39,591 nt of DNA, from contig CAZRGV010000048.1 of assembly GCA_964599655.1 (NCBI GenBank), positions 1-39,591 on the forward strand. The letters run 5' to 3'. The stretch comes from CAZRGV01 sp964599655. Its GTDB lineage: Bacteria > Planctomycetota > Planctomycetia > Isosphaerales > Isosphaeraceae. The notes under the pieces were generated by a model, which was given only the letters and a program-made list of their open reading frames with translations, made no database searches and was not told the origin of the DNA. The stretch's first letter is position 1. Each line of letters opens with the position of its first letter. A program made the translations under genes and the position numbers. Positions 15,907-22,937 of this stretch are shown here, piece by piece.

Positions 15907-16701
15907 TCAGGATCCGAAGGAAAACTCGCCGTCCTGCTCCGTGGTGTAGGCCAGACACGCGCGGATGTCCTCCTCGGTCAGTTCCGGATGGGTACGAAGG
16001 ATCTCGGTCCAGGTCAATCCATCAACGATGAGCGAGACCACGTGGCCGGTCGTGACCCAGGTACCCTTGACGACGGGTTGATCCTCCGAGACCTGCGGAT
16101 CGAAGACGAGTCGGCTCCGCCACGCCCCATTGTCGGACTCCTCGGAGAAGGAGATCGGTGCGTCACGCAGGTCGTCCTCCCCGTCGTCCTGGAACGACCA
16201 GTCGTGACCCTCGACATGGTACGGCGCACAACGAGCCAGACGCTCGAGATCGTTCAGAGGCTCCTTCGACGAGGAATCCGAGACCACCGACGAACCCCAC
16301 CGTCGAGGACGTCGCTCGTGCAGAAGATCCAGGGCCTCCAGCGCGAGGATCAAGGCACGCTCCGATCGAGTCGCTTCGACGACATGGGACGCCTGACTCA
16401 GGTTCCACGCCGAGCGCGCGGCAACATCGACCAGCACGCCCTCAAGTAACCCTTCCGGCGCTAGTTCCCGACGCACCGAGTGGGCGAACTCCTCAAAATC
16501 CGAAGGCCAACCTCGGCCCGCGTTCGACATCGTTGTCGACGTTGATTTCTCGCGCGTTAGGTCAAAACCCGTCGCGAGATCCTCAAACCCAAAACCCGCG
16601 TCCTCGCGGGGGCCTTCCACTCGGCGACGAGCGGCCGACTGACCAATCCTGTCCCTCGACCTGGCCTGAAACTGGCTGTTGTTCACGATGTCGCGGCTCA
16701 T
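15907..16701 (-). CDS. fusion of planctomycete-type domain to DUF433 (VapB45-like) domain
   Basis: A 264-residue protein with AGGGGA about 9 bases before ATG 16701. The first 60 residues are polar. Residues 65-135 contain FEEFAHSVRRELAPEGLLEG and VLVDVAARSAWNLSQA, which resembles an abundant planctomycete family of short proteins (usually starting with a run like MSRRQIAANR and containing FAERLRAELAPEG-type sequence). The last 65 residues match DUF433: LVFDPQVSEDQPVVKGTWVT, then SLIVDGLTWTEILRTHPELT and EDIRACLAYTTEQ. DUF433 proteins include VapB45-type antitoxins with a DNA-binding fold. No PIN toxin gene is adjacent, so this is an orphan or a regulator. Function is inferred only. Confidence 0.75.
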   Translation of the reverse strand: MSRDIVNNSQFQARSRDRIGQSAARRRVEGPREDAGFGFEDLATGFDLTREKSTSTTMSNAGRGWPSDFEEFAHSVRRELAPEGLLEGVLVDVAARSAWNLSQASHVVEATRSERALILALEALDLLHERRPRRWGSSVVSDSSSKEPLNDLERLARCAPYHVEGHDWSFQDDGEDDLRDAPISFSEESDNGAWRSRLVFDPQVSEDQPVVKGTWVTTGHVVSLIVDGLTWTEILRTHPELTEEDIRACLAYTTEQDGEFSFGS

Positions 16702-16779
16702 GGCGTTTCCCCTTCGATGCGGTTCTCGCGTTGAACGACCTGACCGGTTCTCGACACCGAGCGCCGGTTTTTTTTGTCC

Positions 16780-16867
16780 TTACGACAACAACATCGAAAG
16801 ATCTGGCCCAAAGTATCGTAGAAATCCGCCAAAAATGTCGTAAACTCGAAAAAAATTCCCGAGTTTA
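16780..16867. promoter_or_regulatory. nested inverted repeats in AT-rich upstream region
   Basis: TTACGACA (16780-16787) is the exact inverse of TGTCGTAA (16836-16843). TAAACTCG (16841-16848) pairs with CGAGTTTA (16860-16867) over an A-rich 11-base loop and shares bases with the first repeat. An additional TATCGTA lies at 16814-16820. The set is 80-170 bases upstream of the DUF433 fusion gene, so it could be its operator; DUF433 antitoxins are known to bind palindromes of their own promoters. Confidence 0.45.
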
Positions 16868-16994
16868 CCATCCGTACACTAGGTTGACCTTCCGAAAACC
16901 AATCAACATGCCGGATTTACGCTCTGGGTGATTCTGGGAACGGAGTCGGGCGGGATGAGTCGCGACGGGAGTGAGAAAGGCAAGACCTCGTCGA

Positions 16995-17027
16995 TCGAAA
17001 CGATCCATGAGTTGAGGATCGTTTCGA
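16995..17027 (-). terminator. 12-bp hairpin after the amidohydrolase gene
   Basis: Positions 16995-17006 pair perfectly with 17016-17027 around a 9-base loop. It begins 49 bases past the stop of the minus-strand amidohydrolase. No clear U-tract follows on either strand, so it is a weak intrinsic-terminator candidate. Confidence 0.45.
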
Positions 17028-17075
17028 CCGACGATTCTGGTTCTTCCGGATGGACTGAGGCCCGGAGGAGACCTG

Positions 17076-18635
17076 TCAGCCTCGTCGAAGGGCACGGCCG
17101 GGCGTCGCGCCGGTCGGTTCGCCATTGAAGAGTGCGAGAGTCCCGTTCACGAGGACGTGATGGACTCCCTCGGCGAGGGTTCGGCCTGCGGCGTACGTGG
17201 AACGATCCGTAACGGTTGCGGGATCATAAATGGCGATATCGGCCGCATAACCCGGTCGGAGCAGACCGCGGTCGGTCAGGCGGTAGCGACGCGCGGCGTG
17301 CGCCGAGAGGTGAGTGACGGCCTCGGCCCAGTCATAGTCGCCCAGGGTCCGGGTGTGGTATCCGAGGTAGCGAGCGAACGCGCCCCAGCCTCGTGGATGA
17401 GGGAATCGGCCGCAGAAGATGCCGTCGGAGCCGGCCATGTGCGCGGGATGCCGGAGGATCGCCCGGACGTCCTCCTCCGTCCGATCGCCGCTTCGGAGCG
17501 CAACCACTCCCACGGCCAGTCCCGAGGCGAGGAGGATTTCGCAGATGAAATCGCAGGGAGACAGACCGGCCTGCTTGGCGGCGTCGAGAACTTTCAAGCC
17601 CTCGGCCCACTGCCATTCCGGGTTTCGGACCATGCTGAGCGTGATCCCTTCCAGCGGGTGAGGCATGGGGTTTGGAAACCATTCGACCTCTAATCGCCGG
17701 CGTACGGAATGGTCGGCGAGCCGCTCGAGGGTCGCGTCGATCCCCCCTTCTTGCACCCAGGGAGGAAGGGAAACCATGCCCAGAATCGTGCTTCCTGCCA
17801 GGTACGGATAGGTGTCGTACGTCAGGTCCATGCCTCGGGCGCGGCCCTGGTCGATCAGCGGCAAAAGGACATCGGCCCGTCCGTTATAGTGCGAGATGTG
17901 ACCGGCCACTCCCGATCGCTCGACGATCTCATAGACCTCTCGCATGCCAACGGGTGCTTCCTTACCGTAGCCGCGCATGTGGGTGACGTAAACGCCGTTC
18001 TCCGGCACCATGACCTCGCAAAGCGCCGCGATTTCCCGGGCATCGGCGTGCAGACTCGGAAGGTAGTCGAACCCCGTCGAGAGCCCGACCGCGCCTGCGT
18101 CCAAGCCCTCGCGAACGAGCCTTTGCATCGCCTTGAGTTCGTCTTCGGTCGCCGGCCTGGCATCGTGGCCCATCACTTCGAGTCGAACGTTTCCGTTCGG
18201 AATCAGAAACGCGACATTCAGGGCGGTCGAGCGATTGAAGCGGGCCAGGTACTCCTCGACAGTCCGCCAGTTGTAATCGATCGAATCGGGATTTCCGTTG
18301 AAGCCGGCCGTGTAGCGTCTCATGTAGTCCATCGTGGCCGGGGAAGCCGGGGCAAATGCGCTGCCGTCCTGGCCAAGGATATAGGTGGTGACTCCTTGCC
18401 GCAGAGCCGGCAAATGGACCGGATCGGCTAGGAGCATCGCATCGCCGTGAACATGGACGTCGATGAACCCCGGCACAACGTGGAAGCCCTTGGCGTCGAT
18501 CACGCGGGCCGCCGTCGCTCCATCGAGGCGCCCAACGTCGGCCACCACCTCGTCGAGTACGGCCACATCGGCCAGAAACGGCGGCCCACCCGACCCGTCG
18601 ATCACCCAGCCGCCCCGGATCAAGATGTCAAACAC
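17076..18635 (-). CDS. D-aminoacylase-like amidohydrolase
   Basis: A 519-residue amidohydrolase of the N-acyl-D-amino-acid deacylase group. It has the small beta domain FDILIRGGWVIDGSGG, the first metal motif GFIDVHVHGD (His61, His63), YVTHMRG, HISHYNG, DLTYDTYPYLAGST, and near the end AGSDGIFCGRFPHPRGWG with the Asp ligand in GSDG. The motif that holds a metal-binding Cys in characterised D-aminoacylases (NCG) is replaced by GQDGSAFAP, seen to my knowledge in a distinct subgroup; the substrate may differ. I prefer the GTG at 18635, since AAGGAG (minus strand, 18646-18651) lies 10 bases upstream; the in-frame ATG at 18674 is the alternative. Residues further upstream in the open frame look non-coding. 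Confidence 0.85.
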   Translation of the reverse strand: MFDILIRGGWVIDGSGGPPFLADVAVLDEVVADVGRLDGATAARVIDAKGFHVVPGFIDVHVHGDAMLLADPVHLPALRQGVTTYILGQDGSAFAPASPATMDYMRRYTAGFNGNPDSIDYNWRTVEEYLARFNRSTALNVAFLIPNGNVRLEVMGHDARPATEDELKAMQRLVREGLDAGAVGLSTGFDYLPSLHADAREIAALCEVMVPENGVYVTHMRGYGKEAPVGMREVYEIVERSGVAGHISHYNGRADVLLPLIDQGRARGMDLTYDTYPYLAGSTILGMVSLPPWVQEGGIDATLERLADHSVRRRLEVEWFPNPMPHPLEGITLSMVRNPEWQWAEGLKVLDAAKQAGLSPCDFICEILLASGLAVGVVALRSGDRTEEDVRAILRHPAHMAGSDGIFCGRFPHPRGWGAFARYLGYHTRTLGDYDWAEAVTHLSAHAARRYRLTDRGLLRPGYAADIAIYDPATVTDRSTYAAGRTLAEGVHHVLVNGTLALFNGEPTGATPGRALRRG

Positions 18636-19284
18636 TCGCGTGGCACTCCTTGAAAGGTTGTTGACGACCGGCATTGCCCGCACGATCGTACCCGAACGGG
18701 ACCCCGCCCTTCGAGGGAGGATCGCCTGGCGCGATTTCGATCCTCGCCCAGAAGCCGCGGCGGCTCGCAGGCATCGCCCGACCACCCGCAACCGATGCGG
18801 GGCCCCATGGTCACCCCCTTCGCGCAACATGCGCGGGCTACGACATCGACAATCGAGTCGATCGAACCGAGAGGACCGAGAGACCTCGTTCCCCGTTGGG
18901 TGCTCCGCGACGGACGATGTCCATTCAAGTGACGGTCGGCATCGTGGAGGGAGGCGTCTGGTTTTCAAAAGCCGATTGGGAATCCAGTCGCGAATCAAGG
19001 AACGCGACCCGAATCTCGGGACAAGTCGCCGCCGTGTGTCGCTTTTAAGTTAGGGTGATTGTTGGGTGATTGCCTGAACGGCAAGTCACACGCGATCCAT
19101 GGTCTCGATTCGGTGCGTAAGCACAAGCGACCGAAGCGAGCCTTCTTCCGAACCACAGGGCAAGAGGGAGATGCTCCCTCAGCGGGGACGTCAAAGAGAA
19201 CGATCGGCTCAGCGTCCCTCCCACGCCCACGCCTCGAATCTCCAGTGATATCACCGACCGATCGTCGCAAGTGGAGTTCATCCA
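18636..19284. other. long intergenic region with hairpins
   Basis: About 650 bases between the divergent amidohydrolase and the small membrane protein hold no credible gene in either strand. Two consecutive hairpins lie at 19164-19180 and 19185-19218. A repeated GGTGATTG lies near 19055-19071. I recognised neither a tRNA nor a known riboswitch. Confidence 0.55.
19164..19218 (+). promoter_or_regulatory. two consecutive leader hairpins
   Basis: GAGGGAG (19164-19170) pairs with CTCCCTC (19174-19180) over a 3-base loop. GGGACG (19185-19190) pairs with CGTCCC (19213-19218). They lie about 70-120 bases before the small membrane protein start and could form a structured 5' leader of the operon. Confidence 0.3.
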
Positions 19285-19443
19285 GTGCTTTATGCCTATT
19301 TTGGCCCCGAAACCGCGCTTCCCCTGACCTCCGTTCTCGCGGCCGCGATGGGTATGGTTCTCATGTTCGGACGGGTCACGCTGCGATTTTTCCGGCGATG
19401 CGTTCGTTCCTTGACGCGCGCTGACCGACCCTCGATGGGGTGA
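19285..19443 (+). CDS. 52-residue membrane protein upstream of AlkP operon
   Basis: A short gene starting with GTG at 19285, with GGAG (19273-19276) 8 bases upstream, a very good ribosome site. The sequence opens LYAYFGPETALPLTSVLAAA, continues with a hydrophobic stretch (MGMVLMFG) and ends in a strongly basic tail (RVTLRFFRRCVRSLTRADR). One membrane helix with a cytoplasmic basic end is likely. Codon use is GC-rich at third positions like a real gene. It precedes the three AlkP-superfamily genes by 117 bases in the same direction. From memory, a similar small protein accompanies AlkP-type genes in other planctomycetes; this needs a search to confirm. Function is unknown. Confidence 0.75.
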   Translation: MLYAYFGPETALPLTSVLAAAMGMVLMFGRVTLRFFRRCVRSLTRADRPSMG

Positions 19444-19560
19444 CGCATCAACCATGTCCGTCCGCTCGAAATCTTTCCCGTTGATGCGTTCGTCCGTCGC
19501 TCGCAATCGATGAGACTGTTTCGATTCGAGACGTGATCGAGAACCTCGGAAAACGGTAAG

Positions 19561-21417
19561 ATGCGTCGCTTGAAGTCGGTTCTCGTGATCGGCCTCGATG
19601 GTCTCGAACCCGGCATCGTCGAGCCGATGATGGCTGCGGGTGAATTGCCAAATCTATCGAAACTGAAAGATCTTGGGGGATACTCGCGTGTTGCGACCAC
19701 GTCCCCGGCACAAACGCCGGTAGCCTGGTCAACGTTTGCCACCGGTGTGAATCCCGGCGGCCACGGGATCTTCGATTTCCTCCGACGAAATCCCAAAACG
19801 TATCGCCCGGAACTGGCGCTGAATCGCTACGAGCAGAAGAACGCGTTTCTCCCTCCCAGGGTTGTGAATCTCCGTCGTGGTCAGGCGCTCTGGGATCTGC
19901 TCGGTGGGGCAGGGATTTCGTCGGCGGTCATCCGGTGCCCTTGCACGTATCCACCCGATCCCCTGCGAGGCCGCATGCTCTCGGGGATGGGCGTTCCCGA
20001 TCTTCGAGGCGGCCTGGGAACCTCGGTGTTCTACACAACCCGACCGGAGATGACCGCGGGCGAGGCGGAGATTGTCGTGCCGGTTCATGCCGACGACCGT
20101 GGTGACTTCGCCACACACGTGATCGGACCGCGAAGCGGACGCGATGGCCGTGATCTTACGTTCGACATCCTTCTGTCACCAGATCGTACTTCGAGGCAAC
20201 TGGTTCTTCGCTCGTTGGGAAATCCTGGCGAGCTCTTGATTCGCGAGGGCCAGTGGAGTGACTGGCTCGAAGTCAAGTTCAAGACGGGATTGCTTCAAGC
20301 GGTTCGTGGCATCGTCCGTTTTTACCTGATCCAGCTTGAGCCGGAACTGCAACTCTACGCGTCGCCGGTCAACTTCAGCCCCGAGGTTCCTGTATTCCCG
20401 ATCAGTTCGCCCCCCGAGTTCTCCGGCGAACTGGCCAAGGACATTGGGACCTATCACACCACAGGGATGGTCGAGTGCCACGCGGCCCTCAACAACAACC
20501 GGCTGGATGAAGGGGCGTTTCTCGACCAGTGCGAAATTGCCTGGAGGGAACGTGAAGCGATGATGCTTCACGAACTCGGACGTTTCGACGAAGGACTCTT
20601 CTACTGTCTCTTTGATACACCCGACCGCGTCCAACACATGTTCTGGCGGTTCCGAGAACCCGATCACCCTGCAAATCGCGGCCGGGTTCCGGAAGCCAGG
20701 TGGGCCGGGGTGATCGAGGAGCACTATCGTCGAGCGGACTCCATGGTTGGCCAGGCCATGGAGCATGCCGATGACCACACTCTGGTGATGGCCCTCAGCG
20801 ACCATGGGTTCAACAGCTTCCGTCGGGGTTTCCACCTCAACTCCTGGCTCCTTGAGAATGGGCTTCTGCATCTTCGGGACGGAATTCGGCCAGGCGAAGA
20901 GGCGGGCGACCTCCTGAAAAACGTGGATTGGCGACGGACCAAAGCCTACGCCCTCGGATTAGGTGGCCTTTACCTGAATCTTCGAGGGCGTGAGTCCGAA
21001 GGAATTGTCGATGCGGAAGAGGCAGCAGGGCTGAAGGCGGCGATCGCCCGAGGGCTGCTTCGGCTCGTGGACAAAGAGCGCGGCGACGTGGCGATTCACC
21101 GCGCGGTTCCCCGCGAGGAGCTCTACTCGGGCCCCTTCCTCGACGACGCTCCCGACCTGATCGTTCAGTTCGCGAAAGGCTATCGCATCTCTTGGTCCTC
21201 CTCGATGGGAGGAGTCTCAGAAGGACTCTTCGAGAACAACGTCAAGGCCTGGAGTGGTGATCATATCATTGATCCAGCCCTGGTTCCTGGTGTCCTCTTC
21301 ATGAACAGGCCGTTTCGCGGCGAGTCCGCAAGATTGCTCGACCTTGCTCCCACGATCCTGAACGCGCTTGGCGTTCCAACTGGGCCCGCGATGGAAGGGA
21401 ACTCCTTGCTTCCATGA
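19561..21417 (+). CDS. AlkP-superfamily phosphodiesterase/phosphohydrolase, metal ligands intact
   Basis: A 618-residue protein of the type I phosphodiesterase/nucleotide pyrophosphatase group. No signal peptide is seen, so it is probably cytosolic. The two-metal site can be traced: Asp13 in VIGLDG, the probable Thr nucleophile at 52 in AQTPVAWSTFATG, Asp355 and His359 in FDTPDRVQH, Asp414-His415 in LSDHGF and His568 in SGDH. The phrase NPGGHGIFDFLRR is typical of the AlkP phosphohydrolase/phosphomutase group. Such enzymes hydrolyse phosphate mono- or diesters; the substrate is unknown. The stop overlaps the next start (ATGA at 21414-21417), so the two proteins are translationally coupled and may form a complex. 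Confidence 0.88.
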   Translation: MRRLKSVLVIGLDGLEPGIVEPMMAAGELPNLSKLKDLGGYSRVATTSPAQTPVAWSTFATGVNPGGHGIFDFLRRNPKTYRPELALNRYEQKNAFLPPRVVNLRRGQALWDLLGGAGISSAVIRCPCTYPPDPLRGRMLSGMGVPDLRGGLGTSVFYTTRPEMTAGEAEIVVPVHADDRGDFATHVIGPRSGRDGRDLTFDILLSPDRTSRQLVLRSLGNPGELLIREGQWSDWLEVKFKTGLLQAVRGIVRFYLIQLEPELQLYASPVNFSPEVPVFPISSPPEFSGELAKDIGTYHTTGMVECHAALNNNRLDEGAFLDQCEIAWREREAMMLHELGRFDEGLFYCLFDTPDRVQHMFWRFREPDHPANRGRVPEARWAGVIEEHYRRADSMVGQAMEHADDHTLVMALSDHGFNSFRRGFHLNSWLLENGLLHLRDGIRPGEEAGDLLKNVDWRRTKAYALGLGGLYLNLRGRESEGIVDAEEAAGLKAAIARGLLRLVDKERGDVAIHRAVPREELYSGPFLDDAPDLIVQFAKGYRISWSSSMGGVSEGLFENNVKAWSGDHIIDPALVPGVLFMNRPFRGESARLLDLAPTILNALGVPTGPAMEGNSLLP

Positions 21418-22877
21418 AGATCCTTGTGATCGGTCTCTCCGGCGCCTCGCCCGAAATCCTTCTTGGAGATGATCGCCTGGAGAACCTTCGGCATCTGATG
21501 AACCTCGGATGCTACGGCCAGCTCGAGGGCGTGTTACCTTCGAGCACGATTCCCTCGTGGTCGTGCATGTCCACGAGTCAGGACCCGGGAACGCTTGGCG
21601 TGTACGGTCGTTCTCATGGGATCGACCACCGCCATGGAACGCCGGGATCGGCTCAGGCGCGGTCCATTGGCGCGCCCGCGATCTGGGATGAGGTCGCCCG
21701 GCGAGGCGGGCGTTCCGTCCTGATTGGAATGCCGTCGGGCGATTCGCCCCCAACGCTCGACGGAATCCCCGTGGTCTGCTTCCCGACAGAGAATACGAAA
21801 GGTACGGTCTTCGCGAGTCCACCCGAAATCGCTCAAGAGATCGAGAGTCTGGTGAGTGACTACCCAGTCAACGTCGAGAACGGGCCCATCGAGGACCGGG
21901 CGCGACTTCGGGATGTGATCGTTTCCATGAGCCGCGCGCAGTTCGCCGTCGCTCGGCATTTTCTGCAAACGAGAGCGTGGGAATATTTCCAATTCCTCGA
22001 AGTCGGCCTCGACCGGATCCAACGCGGATTCTGGAGAGATCATGACTCGGGACACCGTTTGCACGAGCCCGACAGCCCATATCGGGAGGTTGTGCGCGAC
22101 TACTACCGACATCTCGATGCCGAGATTGGTGGCTTGATCGAGCTGTTGACGGACGACACGATCCTGCTGATCGTCTCGGATCATGGAGCGCGCCGGGTCG
22201 ACGGTGGTTTCTGCGTCAACGAGTGGCTATTCCGGAATGGGTTTCTCGTCCTGAATCAAGATCCGGGATGCGTCACCTCCTTCCACGAATTGGATGTGAA
22301 CTGGGAACGGACTCTCGCCTGGAGCGCGGGAGGAGATTTCGCCCAGATCTTCCTGAACGTGAAGGGACGAGAGTCACAAGGCGCCATTGATCAAGCCGCC
22401 TACGAGGCGGTTCGTGACGCATTGAAGTCCAGGCTGGAGTCGACAACGGACACCGAGGGTCGATCCCTCGGCATGCGGGTCTTCAAGCCGGAGGAACTGT
22501 ATCGCGAGGTCCGGAACCTCGCGCCGGACCTGATCGTGGAATTCGAGGACCGAGGTTGTCAGGCGATCGACGGGGTCGGCTACTCCTCGATTCACCTTCG
22601 AGGAAACGAGACCGAATTGGATGATTGCACCGTGACTCGGCAAGGAGTGTTCATCCTCGCGGGCCAGCAAATTCCGCTTCAGAGTCCACTCATCGGCGCT
22701 CGACTTCTCGACATCGCTCCCACGCTTCTTGAACTTGGCGGATATCCGATTCCACCCTCGATGCAGGGACACTCGCTTTTGTCAGGAACTGTCGTGAGCG
22801 AGCGCGTGAATTCGACTGAAGCGGATGATGACCACCTGATTCGGGAACGGCTCAGCGGTCTGGGCTACATCTCCTGA
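21414..22877 (+). CDS. AlkP-superfamily paralogue with altered metal site (possible pseudoenzyme)
   Basis: A 487-residue relative of the preceding protein, coupled to it by a 4-base overlap. The fold markers remain: SSTIPSWS with the Thr at 45, IVSDHGAR with Asp256-His257, and GARLLDIAPTLLELGGYPIP. Several metal ligands differ: the first Asp is Ser9 (VIGLSG), the His after LDRIQ is Arg204, and the last His appears to be Cys405 (LDDCTVTRQG). The last alignment is less certain. This pattern suggests a non-catalytic or re-purposed partner of the upstream enzyme, as in other heteromeric enzyme pairs. The C-terminus ends ERLSGLGYIS, a tail often seen in AlkP/sulfatase-type proteins of this group. 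Confidence 0.85.
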   Translation: MKILVIGLSGASPEILLGDDRLENLRHLMNLGCYGQLEGVLPSSTIPSWSCMSTSQDPGTLGVYGRSHGIDHRHGTPGSAQARSIGAPAIWDEVARRGGRSVLIGMPSGDSPPTLDGIPVVCFPTENTKGTVFASPPEIAQEIESLVSDYPVNVENGPIEDRARLRDVIVSMSRAQFAVARHFLQTRAWEYFQFLEVGLDRIQRGFWRDHDSGHRLHEPDSPYREVVRDYYRHLDAEIGGLIELLTDDTILLIVSDHGARRVDGGFCVNEWLFRNGFLVLNQDPGCVTSFHELDVNWERTLAWSAGGDFAQIFLNVKGRESQGAIDQAAYEAVRDALKSRLESTTDTEGRSLGMRVFKPEELYREVRNLAPDLIVEFEDRGCQAIDGVGYSSIHLRGNETELDDCTVTRQGVFILAGQQIPLQSPLIGARLLDIAPTLLELGGYPIPPSMQGHSLLSGTVVSERVNSTEADDDHLIRERLSGLGYIS

Positions 22878-22937
22878 GAGAAGGCGCTCCGATCGATTCC
22901 TCCACGACCCGGAAGCGCCCCATAGGGGCGAGATCCC

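Larger units (their letters stand above)
16702..17075. other. palindrome-rich intergenic region
   Basis: These 374 bases hold no credible gene. Positions about 16770-16870 are much richer in A/T than the surroundings and contain two overlapping inverted repeats; a separate perfect 12-bp hairpin lies at 16995-17027. Confidence 0.7.
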
